Below, in pieces: positions 11,276 to 21,960 of a stretch of DNA of 64,000 nucleotides. Each line of letters starts with the position of its first letter. Positions within the stretch are counted from its first letter, which is position 1. Under the pieces are notes generated by a model, which saw only the letters and a program-made list of their open reading frames with translations, had not been told where the DNA came from and searched no databases. Position numbers and translations under genes: made by a program. Origin of the DNA: Arion vulgaris (lineage: Eukaryota; Mollusca; Gastropoda; Stylommatophora; Arionidae); contig CM036775.1 in the NCBI GenBank assembly GCA_020796225.1, positions 11,663,671-11,727,670 of the forward strand. Reading direction: 5' to 3'.

Positions 11276-11800
11276 GGTGCCGTGCCGGCTGGCGTAGGCG
11301 ATCATGGATCTCCACAAATCTCTGTCGTTAGTGTTTGCTATCAACTCAGATGTTGACGTTCTACCGTGCCATGAAGTTAGGCTATCCAACATTTTCTCTC
11401 TCTGTCTTCTTCTGTCTCGTCTACCCTCGATTTTACCGGTTGTCACAATGTGTTCTAAACCTCCCCTCCTCACCACATGCCCGAAAAATGATGAATGCCT
11501 CTTTCTTATATTGATGATAAGCTTTCTCTGTGTCTTGACCTCATTCAGCACCTCAACATTAGTCATTTTAGCAGTCCATGGGATTCTCATCATTCTTCTG
11601 TAAAACCACATCTCTGTGGCCTCCAGAGATTTTTCGATCTGTGTGTTCATTGTCCATGACTCGCATCCGTATGTCAGTATTGGTTCTATGTAGCACTGAA
11701 TAACTCGCATTCTGATCGGGATTGACAAGGACTTGTTGCAGATAATGCTTCTCATTTTCAGGAACGATGTTTTCGCTTGTCCTATTCATAGATAAATACA
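11276..11800 (-). pseudogene. LINE RT C-terminal fragment (family F3)
   Basis: 160-codon frame: QCYIEPILTYGCESWTMN, LEATEMWFYRRMMRIPW, FFGHVVRRGGLEH, RRDRRRQREKMLD and ending SMIAYASRHGT. Frameshifted at its 5' end. Confidence 0.8.
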
Positions 11801-11859
11801 TAGGTAGACAAATAAGTGGATAACTTGATAACCAAATATTTTAACTGATCAACTAAGGG

Positions 11860-13030
11860 CCATGCCTGCTGGCGTAGGCGATCATTACTTAACTTACTTA
11901 ATCCCGGCATGCCTAGTGACACATGGGGCTTCAGAAAGGACTTTCCATGCTCTCCTGTCCCTTGCAACCTTCAGCGCAGAGCCCCACGTCAGAGATGCGG
12001 TGTCCAGTTCCTCTTCCATCATGCGCCTCCATGTTGTCCGTGGTCTGCCTTTCTTTCTCTTTCCCTCTGGTGTCCAAGTGAGGGCTATCCTTGCAGGCAT
12101 TTCTTGTCTCATTCTCATAACATGTCCGAGCCATTTCCATCTTCTCTTTTTGAGTATGTCATTCATTGACTCTTGTCTTGTGTCTTGGAGTAGTTGGTTA
12201 TTGGATATTTTTACTGGCCAAAAGATTCCCAAGATTCTGCGAAGACAAGAGTGGTGGAAAACTGACAGCCTGCTAGTATCTCCTTTGGTCATCCTCCAAC
12301 ACTCCGATCCGTAGAGCAAAACTGGCAAAACAATGCTTTTATAGAGTTTAAGCTTTGTGGTCCTATTGTAGATTTTGGACTTCCATACTGGTTTCATTCT
12401 GGCAAAAGCGGTTCTGGCCTTACTCAGACGTGATTTTATATCTTCCTCTGTGCCACCATTTAGTGTCAGTACGCTACCAAGATATGTAAACTGCTCAACC
12501 CTTTCCAGTGTTTCATCTTCTAACATTACTGGTTGTTGGATTTCACTGTTTGTCATAATTTTTGTTTTTCCTGTGTTTGTTTTGAGGCCTACTGTCTTTG
12601 CCGTGCTGTGAAGTATTGTACCGTAGGCGATCATGTCTCTCCACAACTCTCTCTGCCTGGTGCATGTAATCAGTTCTGCTGTCGATTTTGTGTCGAACCA
12701 TGATGGCTGGCCATCCAACATCTTCACCCTCTGTCTTCCACGATCTCTCCTTCCCTGAATTTTACCTGTTGTTACCAAATGTTCTAAACCTTCTCTTCGC
12801 ATTATATGCCCGAAGAACCTTGATTGTCGGATTCTTATTCTTTTGATAAGGTTTCTTTGTGTGCAGGCCTGATTTAAAACCTCATCATTTGTTCTCTTAG
12901 CTATTCATGGAATTTTCAACATTCTTCTGTAAAACCACATCTCTGTGGCTTCCAATGATCTTATTGATTGTGTGTTCATTATCCATGATTCGCTGCCATA
13001 CGGAAGTATTGGATCAACAGTGTTACCTCC
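11860..13030 (-). pseudogene. LINE RT fragment (family F3) split by an F2 LINE
   Basis: F3 pieces 12622-13030 and 11860-11885 flank an inserted LINE. Reads GSESWIMNTQSIRSLEATEM, MRREGLEHLVTTGKIQGRRD and RELWRDMIAYG before the break. The separated tail gccatgcctgctgg is at 11862. Confidence 0.75.
11886..12621 (-). pseudogene. LINE RT C-terminal fragment (family F2), long open frame
   Basis: About 240 open codons: FTYLGSVLTLNGGTEEDIKS, IVLPVLLYGSECWRMTKGD, KKRRWKWLGHVMRMRQ, GKRKKGRPRTTWRRMMEEE. Its 3' end is a (taagt)n-like tail. Target duplication cgtaggcgatcat at 11873-11885 and 12622-12634. 5'-truncated; lacks the RT active site. Confidence 0.85.
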
Positions 13031-13039
13031 TTTTTTATG

Positions 13040-13180
13040 ACAACGGCAGGCATTGGATATAAAGAAGAGCTGGAGGGAGCTACAGGAGATAGCTAGATAT
13101 AGGAAGACTTGGCATGCGTTGGTTGAGGGCCTATGCCCCAACCCGGGTTAAAAAAGGCAAAGAGAGAGAGAGAGGCATTA
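13040..13180 (+). pseudogene. LINE tail (family F10)
   Basis: Reads KSWRELQEIAR and KTWHALVEGLCPNPG, then an (ag)n tail. Same as 56175-56345. Confidence 0.55.
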
Positions 13181-13184
13181 AGCT

Positions 13185-13365
13185 ATGCGGTCAACATCAC
13201 AATGGCTTTCTGTACTGCAATGTTTCTCTGGTGCCAAATTAAGGCTGAGTCGACCTGAGCGTCAATAAAGGGTTTTTTAAAGTCCTCTTCCAGGTGGAAT
13301 TTGATCCTGGAACTATGCGCCTAGAAACAAGTGCACTAAACACTTTGCTATCACTGCTTTTAAGG
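13185..13365 (-). repeat. SINE-4 copy, diverged
   Basis: Minus copy with gtcgacctgag and an altered tRNA-like head. Confidence 0.4.
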
Positions 13366-13504
13366 TAAATGAATAGACCATTAACTAATTAGGCACATAC
13401 GCGTGACAGTGGTACGATACGGGATAGATGTTAAGTAAGTTAATGTACGACCAGGGCCGTGCGGTATATTTTCTCAGTATGATGCAGGTCTCCGAAATGC
13501 CGCC

Positions 13505-13756
13505 CGCCCGAGTCGTTACTGGGGCCCAAATTTGGGGTGTAAATAATAGAACCACTGTAACCTTCAAAGCATATCGTAAAGGCGACTAAGGAGGTTTGGC
13601 TGAAATCGGATGCACGTGTACTAAACGTGTAGAAGTCTATGTGTTTAGGGGCCTACAAACCAATGTGCAACGTATACACGTTCTTGGCAAAGATCAAACA
13701 TATCACAAAGAGTGATTAAAATTGGTCGTAAAGAACGAACGCAAAAAGAAGAATAA
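13505..13756 (+). repeat. SINE-1 nested in MITE-D
   Basis: 252 bp, same ends as at 3093, with target duplication gaaatgccgcc (13494-13504, 13757-13767). Confidence 0.85.
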
Positions 13757-13883
13757 GAAATGCCGCCCCTTGTATGTTTTTTCTTGAAAATAACCTTCGA
13801 TTGTGATGATTTTTTTTAAACTACACAAAATGTACAAATACTAAATCGTATACATCAATATCAGAATAACATAAACCGAGCTA

Positions 13884-14140
13884 CAGGTGTTCAAGATAAT
13901 TGCAGCCCCATTGACAAATCGAAAGTTGCCAGATAACCTATCGCGTTGTGTTTATTTACTATTTAAACCGGTTCTGGCTAGCTTGTCCTACGTCACATTT
14001 GTTCATCGCCCTTCCCGCACTACAATTACACACCATCACACAACCTTGACCTATACCACGTCATAACTGAACCTTCTCATTTCCATACATATATGCCAGA
14101 TTAGCTCCATTCATAGGCTGCTTTTAAGTTGAACACCCTG
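13884..14140 (-). mobile_element. MITE-B nested in MITE-D
   Basis: 257 bp with ends CAGGTGTTCAAG and TTGAACACCCTG flanked by TA, as for Tc1/mariner-type elements. No coding capacity. Confidence 0.8.
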
Positions 14141-14294
14141 TAGAAAAGCGTTGCGTAAAGATTTTTAATTATTGAATGGTTTAAATTGTAATTTGATATC
14201 GCTGCTTATGCAGCCCCCTTACGGTGCCGCCTAATGCGGCCACCTCTATGTATCATAGCACCGCACGGCCATGTGTACGACGCACTACACTTAC

Positions 14295-14395
14295 TTGCTA
14301 GCTTGGTAGGCAATGAAGGTGGGCAGCATGGCCGAGGCAATTCCATCAAAGATAAGGCTGTCAAACATGGCCGACACTATTGCATTGTCCTGGCG
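14295..14395 (-). CDS. MTFP1: MTFP1-like gene copy C, central exon
   Basis: 101-bp exon with a strong acceptor (tatcacttcttccag) and a perfect GTAAGT donor at 14289-14294. It enters in phase 0 and leaves in phase 2. The 33 codons contain SAMFDSLIFDGIASAMLP, the family's central motif (acidic D, aromatic/hydrophobic helix, (L/I)AS, P). The same motif lies at the same exon position in copies B and A. Seven bases beyond the donor hexamer a hAT-type element (13452-14273) has inserted, so the donor still looks intact but its downstream context is replaced. Confidence 0.85.
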
Positions 14396-14449
14396 CTGGA
14401 AGAAGTGATATTAGCTTGTCAGTGGGAGATTCATATTACCCGTAGTAAG

Positions 14450-14454
14450 TACAA

Positions 14455-14486
<32 letters not shown>

Positions 14487-14515
14487 TGGTGGGTGAGTGT
14501 ATGATGTATGTGTGT
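14450..14515. repeat. (gt)n microsatellite
   Basis: Imperfect gt-rich tract. Confidence 0.8.
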
Positions 14516-14590
14516 ATGCATATATGAATACATTTGCGTATGTTTGAAAAGTTTCTGAATATATGAGTGTAATATATCTATATGTGTATG

Positions 14591-14755
14591 CAGAGGCGGC
14601 TCGTCATTAAGGGTCAGGAGGGCCGGGCCCCACCAAAATAAGATGTAACGTGTATTTATTATTTTATAAATTAAAATATATCCTAACCGAAACCATGATT
14701 TTTCCGAAAATATCTGTCTGGCCCCACCAACAAAAATGATTACGAGCCGCCACTG
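14591..14755. mobile_element. MITE-A copy
   Basis: Ends CAGAGGCGGCTCGTCA and ACGAGCCGCCACTG; flanks tgtgtatg/tgtgtgta approximate the 8-bp target duplication. Confidence 0.8.
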
Positions 14756-14764
14756 TGTGTGTAT

Positions 14765-14937
14765 CTATTGATCCAACCGCCTTAATTTCCCAGTAATATT
14801 CCTGTTACCCAATTTAGGCTGGGTCGACCTGAGAGCCGTTACGGTGGTAACATTATTCCACGTCCACTTTGGATGTGAACTCAGACTACTAGCCTAAGAA
14901 GTAAGTTCACTAACAACTGCGCTACAGCCGCTCTAAT
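14765..14937 (-). repeat. SINE-4 copy
   Basis: Minus copy with ggctgggtcgacctgagag and a mutated head ending ctacagccgctct. Confidence 0.6.
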
Positions 14938-14959
14938 AAGCTGTATACTAAACGTTATA

Positions 14960-15218
14960 CAGGGTGTTCAACTTAAAAGCAACCCATGAATGGAGCTAAT
15001 CTGGCATATATGTATGGAAATGAGAAGGTTCAGTTATGACGTAGTATAGGTCAAGGTTGTGTGATCGGTGTAATTGTAGTGCGGGAAGGGACGATGAACA
15101 AATGTGACGTTGGACGAGCTAGTCAGAACCGGTTTAAATAGTAAATAGACGGAGATGCAATGCGTACCTGGCAAATTTCTATTTATCAATGGAGCTGCTT
15201 TTAAGATGAACATCCTTT
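14960..15218 (+). mobile_element. MITE-B copy
   Basis: Starts TA-CAGGGTGTTCAACTTAA and ends near gatgaacatccttta (right end mutated). Confidence 0.75.
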
Positions 15219-15306
15219 ATAATGGTAAGTCTTCCTGTATTCTTATCTCCCTTGTTTAACCTGGTCAGTAGTTATTTAATTGTAACAAAAGATACCAGAT
15301 TCAGTT

Positions 15307-15468
15307 TCAGTGAAAGGAGATCATCTTAAATGATTTGCACTCTGGGAGATGTTTATAGTTTCCTTCCTTAAATTGCCTCCATTCATAAAAGAATCCCACC
15401 AAAAAAGCAGCCCCAGCAAGAATTCCTTTACAGAAACCATAACCAGTTCGATGTTTTTTGATTGAATG
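15307..15468 (-). other. Unexplained exon-like open frame inside copy C intron
   Basis: 54 open codons without an initial ATG, ending in TGA. The residues look protein-like: KGILAGAAFLVGFFYEW (a possible membrane segment) then RQFKEGNYKHLPECKSFK. A possible acceptor (gtttctgtaaag) would enter in phase 1, as the second exons of the MTFP1-like genes do. No family was recognised. It may be an alternative terminal exon, an unrelated gene piece or chance. Confidence 0.25.
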
Positions 15469-15589
15469 TTAAGTTTCTCTACCCCCAAACGTACATGTTT
15501 GTGTGTTTGCCACTCAGTACTTTACTTGGCCACTCCAATCTTCAATCCAAACACTTACAATCTAGTAGTTGACATAGACTGGTTTCAAT

Positions 15590-15740
15590 GAAAATCTTCT
15601 TTGCTGCCACACTCTACTAGGGCGTTCAGAATGCCAGCTCTATCAATTGACTGGCTCCCTGAAATATTGGCAGAACCAGCATGTATGCTCTCTCATTCTC
15701 ATCGACACCCTTGAACCCCGGAACAAAGATAAACGTTACT
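15590..15740 (-). pseudogene. LINE RNase HI fragment
   Basis: Minus strand reads FVPGFKGVDENERA, then SANISGSQSIDRAGILNAL: the RNase H C-terminal segment. Truncated. Confidence 0.5.
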
Positions 15741-15754
15741 AATGAACCAACTTC

Positions 15755-16017
15755 TTCTACTTCTTCGATCGTTCCACATTGACAACTCGTTAACCACTCT
15801 GTCTGATCTGTATGTGATCTGAGCCTAAGAGCAAAGGTACGTTGTGCCAGTTATGCGCCTATAAGTACGCCAGCCCATCCTATTTCTGCTTTTTATTCAC
15901 TAGGGTGGCTTCCCTAGGCCCCTACCTCAACCGCCTCTTACGACATGCCTTGCAGTACTATTCTTTGCTTCCCTTGTGGGGCGCAGCACACGGGTGCACC
16001 ACACGGGCGCAATAAAC
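15755..16017 (-). repeat. SINE-1b copy
   Basis: Related to SINE-1 by acatgtcgtaag-type and agaatagta words, with its own body (tgtgatctgagcctaagagc). Ends 65 bp from copy C's upstream exon donor. Confidence 0.65.
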
Positions 16018-16088
16018 CAACAAAATAAAAAAGATAGAAGTACGTAATATGAAAACCACAAAGAAGACCAGACTCTACAAGAACCTAC

Positions 16089-16210
16089 CGCTTCAAATGC
16101 TTGATACGCAGCGTGACACAGAATGTAAGAACAAGCTACAGAAGAACACATGTTGGACACATCAGGATTGAAGACATATCTCAATGATTCTCCAATGGCT
16201 ATTCCAAGAC
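16089..16210 (-). CDS. MTFP1: MTFP1-like gene copy C, upstream (second) exon
   Basis: 122-bp exon: acceptor ending acatgtttcag, then 2 nt completing a Gly codon, 40 codons, and donor GTAGGT at 16083-16088 (phase 0). It encodes LGIAIGESLRY followed by SSVACSYILCHAAYQAFEA. This matches copy B's exon in length and phase, and MTFP1's VGEAF and ASxYVLADA segment without gaps. An exon carrying the initiator ATG should lie upstream (above 16.2 kb) but was not recognised. Confidence 0.75.
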
Positions 16211-16289
16211 CTGAAACATGTTATACAGTGTTCAACAAGAATGTACTAAAATCTAGGTCAAACATAGACAGCTTGACAAAACGGGCACA

Positions 16290-16790
16290 AAATAGAAATC
16301 TTTCTTTCTCGAATCCTGTATGCCTCACAGCGTCAGGTCAAGAAGAGATTTCTAAAACGGGCCCTAGTGTGCGCTTTGTAAATAGTTTCTTTCGTCGCCT
16401 CTGTTAACTCTGAGGACCATCTTTTACGTGGCCGGCCTTTTGCTTTGTACCCATTGTATCGGAGCAGCATTGCTCTTGAGGTGCACTGTCTGTTGGTAAT
16501 CTGCTTACGTGGCCGAACCATTTAATTTGTTGTTTCTTGATGAAGTCTAGTACTGATGCTGTACCCACTTTTTCCTGATGTCTTCATTTCTCAACCGTTC
16601 TCTTCTTGTTACACCCAGCATTCTGCGTAGACATTTCATCTCTGTTGTGACTAGTTTTCTTCTATCGTATGTTGTCAGCGTCCAGGTCTGGCACTGGTAA
16701 CATAATGTGGGGAGAAAGATTGTGTTGAATATTGTTCTTTTTGTGTTCATGGTGACGTGTTTGCATCTTAAAATAGAAATAGGTATCTTT
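16290..16790 (-). pseudogene. LINE RT fragment (family F4)
   Basis: Minus: LPTLCYQCQTWTLTTYDRRK, RRMLGVTRRERLRNEDIRKK, KGRPRKRWSSELTEATKETI. A frameshift and a stop lie between the parts. Confidence 0.75.
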
Positions 16791-16799
16791 AAAGATGGC

Positions 16800-17290
16800 A
16801 CTGATCAAAGAAAAGAAATAAATACAAAAACGTTGATGGGGGACAAATATGAAGACTTTCCCAATGAAGATAATGTAGACAAGTATCTCTAGCAGATAAG
16901 CTATGAAAAACAAATATAATGAAGACACTTCAAGTATGTCCGATATCACACTGGATCTAAAATGATACAAATTTACGAGCAGTTCACTTATTGATGCAAT
17001 TTGATTGCACAGGAAATGTTAAAAGAAATTAATACAATTGGCAACAACATCAGTTTTTAGAAAGTCTAAATAAAATATGGACTTGAAGTTTATGTATTAA
17101 AACTAAATTCAGATTTTCAATTCAAATGTTTATCAACCTAACATATCTCAGGTTGGAAAATGACTAAAGATATAAAAGCAAGTTGATTGCATTTGAACAT
17201 ACTGCCCAGAAATAAGAATATAAAAGGACGAATTCCTGAGAAGTGTAAATCAGAGACATGTCTTATACAGTGACACTTTATAGCAAGAAA
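16800..17290. other. No recognised repeat; possible place for copy C first exon
   Basis: AT-rich, apparently low-copy sequence upstream of copy C. Several short frames were examined and none gives an ATG exon ending in the required phase. Confidence 0.3.
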
Positions 17291-17500
17291 GATGGATATA
17301 TGCTTCATAGCCCTTGAGGAGAAATGATCACAAATACTCAAAGCAGGCATTCTAAGTGGATGCAAAGGGTTCTAAGCAGGTCGACAATGGAGACGAAGCA
17401 CTTTCTGAGGCAGGAAATATCGGTCTTAGTTCCTGAGACTTGTGCTAGCTGCCCTGGACAGGAGGGTATGGAGAATTTACTATGCAGGCCCTTGTTACTA
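17290..17500 (+). pseudogene. Degenerate LINE tail (family F1)
   Basis: Matches F1 words gaggagaaatgatca, aaagcaggcatt, gatgcaaagggttc, aggcaggaaatatcggtct and ggtatggagaatttac with deletions. Confidence 0.55.
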
Positions 17501-17990
17501 TACTGTCAGAGTAGATATTTTTATTATCTCGTTCATATTCTATCAGATTTCAATTTGCGAACGTCGCTTACTTTCACACTCTTCAATTGCTAATATCTCT
17601 TACAAATCTCTTCTCTTCCCGTCATGTTAAGGTTTCTTGATTCCTGCTGCCACCTTCGTCTTGTCGTCCCCTTTTCTGCTTTCAGGAACCATGTTTCATT
17701 ACCTTTCTCTCCAGACCACTGTGGTGTTTAATTGACCAATATTTCATTTTCGGACATGATGTTATTTCTGAGAATTTCTCTTTATTGCAGTCTTGTAGTG
17801 TCTTTTCTTCCTTTCTGTCAGGATGTTCTAAGAACTTTTCTTCACCTTGTTTCAAGAGTTTAAATTTTTTTTTACTTTGTTTATTATTAGAAAATTGTAA
17901 TTTTAATTGAACATTTAACTTGAGAACTATTCACATGAAATATTTTAATTGAGAATTAATAAAATTTAGCATATCCTAAAGTGACAAGCA
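17500..17990. other. No recognised feature
   Basis: T-rich unique-looking sequence without a convincing gene or repeat. Confidence 0.35.
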
Positions 17991-17994
17991 TCAA

Positions 17995-18190
17995 CCAAGT
18001 AAATGATCTTATTTTCTGAGCCTTATACTTTCCGTAGTTGCCATTCTTTCTGAACGGTGGGTCTATTTTTACCTATGAAAATCCTAGTAACTAATTTGCT
18101 TCCAAACTTGCCAATGTGGTTTGAAACCCAGGTAGCTTGGTTCATGATCAGGCTCACTATCTATGAGCTACACAGATAAATAGTTATATT
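17995..18190 (-). repeat. SINE-2 copy, minus
   Basis: Contains ccattctttctgaacggt and the head complement gggtttgaaccaggt-like region; a diverged copy. Confidence 0.55.
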
Positions 18191-18195
18191 TTTGG

Positions 18196-18285
18196 AGGGT
18201 ATCTGCGGCTAAGTGGTTAAGCCCTGCCTTACAGAGAATGTCGTAGATTCGTACCCACATGCCCAGGATAGCTCGAAGAAGAAGA
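18196..18285 (+). repeat. SINE-3 head fragment
   Basis: Reads gcggctaagtggttaagccc with a mutated B box gattcgtaccc, then a gaa tract. Confidence 0.45.
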
Positions 18286-18559
18286 AGAAGAACAATTTCA
18301 AGTTACATTCACTCGACACATACCTGCTACACGTGCGGGATATTTGGAGAAGATGCTAACACGCATTTGACGACGCTGGTCTAAGTTTCCCGACAAGCTT
18401 GGGCATTCATTGATCAAGTGCTTCGACATTCTTGAGTAGTCACCGGTATACATCTAGGCATTCTGCTGGCGTGCCTGAAAAAGTCGTCAGAATGGACGTA
18501 TATTTTCTTCAAGCAAAAACATTAATATTATATATTACTCTTGTACCGTTAAACGTTAC

Positions 18560-19260
18560 ATGTCGCCTGCAAGTAATGTCTCCATGCCGCTCTGTCCTGG
18601 ACAACTCGCTCAATCTTTTCCATGGAATTGAGTCCGATATTGCCCGTATGGTGCCGGGGCCCACAAGGGAACAAAGAATAGTACCACTGCGATCTACAAG
18701 ACATATCGCGATTGATGTAGGACCTAGGAAGCTACCCTAGTAAATAAAAAGCATCGCATAAATCGAATGTGTTGACCTACTTGTAGGCGCATAACTGGCA
18801 CAGCATACAGTGCTCTTAGGCTCAGATCACATACAAATCACACAGAGTGGTTAACAAGTGGTCGATAAGGAGCGTTCAAAGAAGAAAAAGAGTCTGCTAT
18901 TACTTGTCCCTCTCAGCAAAGTTTGTTTAACGTTTACCTGTTTTCTCTTTCTTAAACCCATGCCTTGGTATTCTTTGATCATTTCTTCTCAATGTATGCC
19001 CAACATATCTCCATCTTCTCTTTCTTATAACAGTTGTTACTAGTGGTTACCCTGACATTTCTTTCAAGGTATGCCCAACATATCTCCATCTTCACCTTCT
19101 TATAACAGTTGTTACTAGTGGTTGACCGCATTTCTTCTCAAGGTATGACTCAACATATTTCCATCTTCTCTTTCTTATAACAGTTGTTACCTTTGGTTGA
19201 CCAATATTTCTTCTCAAAGTATGCCAACATATTCCTATCTTCTCCTTCTATAACAGTTGT
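18560..19260 (-). pseudogene. LINE tail (family F1) with SINE-1b inside and local tandem expansion
   Basis: Minus F1 sequence (ctcgctcaatcttttccatgg to the left, tctcagcaaag to the right) interrupted by SINE-1b at 18648-18890. From 18955 to 19260 the part encoding RKRRWRYVGHT is repeated about four times with a period near 70-75 bp. Confidence 0.6.
18648..18890 (+). repeat. SINE-1b copy
   Basis: ggtgccggggcccacaag at the start, gcgcataactggcac and gaagaaaaag at the end. Confidence 0.6.
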
Positions 19261-19261
19261 A

Positions 19262-19470
19262 CTTGGAAGAACTTCAGAACTTGTCAGAATATGCTGCTTT
19301 AGAAAGGTTTAAAGCTGAAGATTGACTTCTTGCCGGGTTTTCTCTATGCTCGTCCTTCAAAAATGGCACGTCGCCTGTCAGATTATTCAGTGCGAACTCC
19401 GTAGATCGCAACAATTCTGGTCTCGAAGAATGCCTCGTGAACAAACGGCGGTCCGGATTCCTCATCAACT
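19262..19470 (-). repeat. SINE-3 tail
   Basis: Minus strand carries acggagttcgcactg, gacaggcgacgtgccat and gcaagaagtcaatct as in 329-595. Confidence 0.55.
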
Positions 19471-19689
19471 CCACAAGTTAATCACTTGCCTAGACCTGAT
19501 TACTTCTAGAAACAAAATTAATAGTTCGATCACTAGCATTACCAACAACTCCTCAAGAAATTTTCTCTGATACAATGGATAACAAAGGTCGCCACAAAAG
19601 TCCTTAGGATAACAGAGCTGATAACACTATTTATGAAGGCACACTAGGCCGTTCAAACTTCTATCCTGACTGTGCAATAATTCTCTTTC

Positions 19690-20010
19690 TCTTCCAAACC
19701 CTGTATTCTTTATAGAAGTTTGGGTGAGGGGTGGGACGTATATCTTGTGTGTGCTTGTTTTAAGGCACTCTTAGCTGATATTCATTTTGATAGGTGTTCT
19801 TAGCCGTATGCTCCATCTTGGCATGTCTTTCTCTTGCTTTGTACTCTTATACTTTCTTGGCTCTCTGTGGTACGACTCGGCATTCTTCTCAGGTGTCTAA
19901 ACTATTTCTGTTTTCTTTTATGAATTGCATACTTTGGGTTCATCAGTCTCTTTCATTTCGTCATTTCATTTTGTCTCTTATTCCACTTGCTCTTCTAGAC
20001 ACTCATCTGT
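19690..20010 (-). pseudogene. LINE RT tail fragment (family F6)
   Basis: Resembles 8580-8857 (tcttgctttgtactcttata, tgaattgcatac, cgtcatttcattttgtctct). Degenerate. Confidence 0.45.
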
Positions 20011-20128
20011 CTTATGATTATCCTCATTGCTGTGATGGCCATTTTGACACTTACATAGTATTGTCGAAAACGTTTATGATTGCTATTTACGTATCTCTTT
20101 ATGTACAACAGTTGTTACTCAGCTGGTA

Positions 20129-20727
20129 GCTTGTCAAGATTGCATTTCCATCAACTTCCATCTGCTGTAAGCTCATATTCTCCATCTCTTCTGTATGAGG
20201 ATGGAGTTGAGCGTTACTGTGCCTCCATTGGATTTCTGGACTCAATGGGGCATTTTCATATCTGACTCTTCGTCGATGCTTCAGATCCAGTAAGGCAGGT
20301 TTCGGAATGAGTGGATGTCGTCTATAGAAGTTTCTAACCTCCAGCGGCTTACGTGGATATACCGTCCTGGGCATGCGGGTGTTTACGGTAATGAGAGAGC
20401 GGACAGGCTTGCATCAACAGCATCGATTGTTGGGGAGTTGAAGATGGAAAAGGGGGATATTCTTCGGTCTTTTTGCGACTCTCTGTTGGATGAGGACACT
20501 AAAATCGATGTTGAATCGATCAAGCGATTTAAGCAGTTTGGAGTTATCCGTTGTTCAAATCGAACTGGATGCCTGAGAGGCAGAGTGAGAGGTGTGTTTA
20601 ATCAGCGAGCCACAGGAACCATCAGTATGCATACTCTTCGATATCTGTTGGGGAGACTGAGCACCTATGGGTCTTCCCGGAGTGCAATGACGTCAATTTA
20701 GTAACCAATAACCAATTTGGCCTCAAT
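20129..20727 (+). pseudogene. LINE RNase HI-domain tail (type a)
   Basis: 128-codon frame: LQRLTWIYRPGHAGVYGNER then ADRLASTASI is the classic C-terminal RNase HI motif (GH.G..GNE.AD.LA). Then GRVRGVFNQRATGTISMHTL and a zinc-knuckle-like end, finishing gtaaccaataacca. Earlier catalytic residues are degraded. A relative lies at 48766-49346. Confidence 0.75.
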
Positions 20728-20729
20728 TG

Positions 20730-21020
20730 TTTGTTTTATGTCTAAGAAACTAGGATTAAAGAAAATTAAGAAAGAAAAGTATCACAACTCAATGATAACT
20801 TATTCTAAGGAATTCTAGACTTTGAACAAGTCAATCAAACAAACAAACCTCAGCGCCGAACGTATCTAATGAGGTGTTCTTGTCGTTTGATCACTGAACT
20901 GTCAAACAGACATTAGCGACAAACTTATCTTCGATATAGTACAGATATTGCTGTATGAAGTACTGTAGATAATCAACATGTCGGATGTGCGCTGTGCTTA
21001 AACGGTGCATAATGGTGCGC
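20730..21020. other. No recognised feature
   Basis: No supported gene or repeat family. Confidence 0.35.
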
Positions 21021-21432
21021 AAGCAACAAAAGCTCTAGAAAGAAAATTAGATAACTTTGAGAATAAATGTCTTAGAAGAATATTGAACCTCAAATGGTCA
21101 GATTTCAGACCAATACACAAATAAGACAAGAGACCAAGCAAGAAAATGTATCAAATTTTATAAGAAAGCGCCGCTGGAACTATATCGGCCACACACTTAG
21201 AATGGATGAGAGAAGACTCCTTACCAATCCCTCATATGGACACCAGAGGGAAAAGAAAACGAGGAAGACCAAGAGAGACTCTGCGTAGAACCATCACCAG
21301 AGAAGGCTCAACGATGGGCCTAGCAAACATTAAAGACCTAAAACAGATAGCAACGAACCGCGAGACATGGAGAACTATGACCTCTGCCCTATGCGCCCCA
21401 CAGGCCCAAGAGGAAAGACTAACTAACTAATG
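21020..21432 (+). pseudogene. LINE RT tail (family F2)
   Basis: RKRRWNYIGHTLRMDERR, GKRKRGRPRETLRRTITREG, ATNRETWRTMTSALCAP, then an actaactaacta tail. Confidence 0.75.
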
Positions 21433-21503
21433 GTGCGTGCGTGGGTTTTTATAAAGCATGGTAAATAGACAGTGGACAAGTACGTAAACATCAAAATTCA
21501 GAG

Positions 21504-21690
21504 ATGGGTGTCCATATTGGTGTATCCCAAAAGAACGACATACTAAATATGCAAAGAGACTGATTAATCAACATCGAACTGGCGTTTTGGGCCGCTGGAT
21601 GCTGCTGGATTTGCTGGGACGGAGATCGGAGCACTATGGACTATGGTCCGGAGTGCTATGATGATAGTCCTCATATAACTGATAACTGAT
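21504..21690 (+). pseudogene. LINE RNase HI tail (type b) fragment
   Basis: Close to 10800-10992: gagatgggtgtc, aagaacgacatactaaatatg and agtgctatgatgatag. Confidence 0.6.
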
Positions 21691-21960
21691 CAAAATACAT
21701 CGAAAGACAACAAATGCAGTGGTTTGGACATTTAATGAGAATGAAATACTAACCCAACCACAAATAACAGCATACAATAAAAGAGATCGGTACTTGAACT
21801 AAGGGAAGACCAAGAAAAAGATGGATAGACAATATCAAGAACACACTACATAAACACGGATATAACACAACAAGGGCGACCATCTGCCTAGAACGCAAAT
21901 TAAAGCTCCCATCCCTAGCTTAACGGCAAGAATGGACAGCCAACTACAACTTCCATCTGG
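21690..21960 (+). pseudogene. LINE RT-tail fragment
   Basis: Reads IERQQMQWFGHLMRMKY, then KGRPRKRWIDNIKNTLHKHG. Confidence 0.6.

Larger units (their letters stand above)
13452..14273. mobile_element. MITE-D, hAT-type, next to a splice donor
   Basis: Ends CAGGGCCGTGCGGT and ACCGCACGGCCATG, with perfect 8-bp target duplication tgtacgac (13444-13451, 14274-14281). Carries nested SINE-1 (13505-13756) and MITE-B (13884-14140). A related copy is at 59110-59490. Confidence 0.85.

Noticed and set aside
20850..20905. Candidate first exon for gene copy C (minus strand)
   Set aside because: Frames with an arginine-tyrosine motif meet a stop or the wrong phase at the only GT donor.
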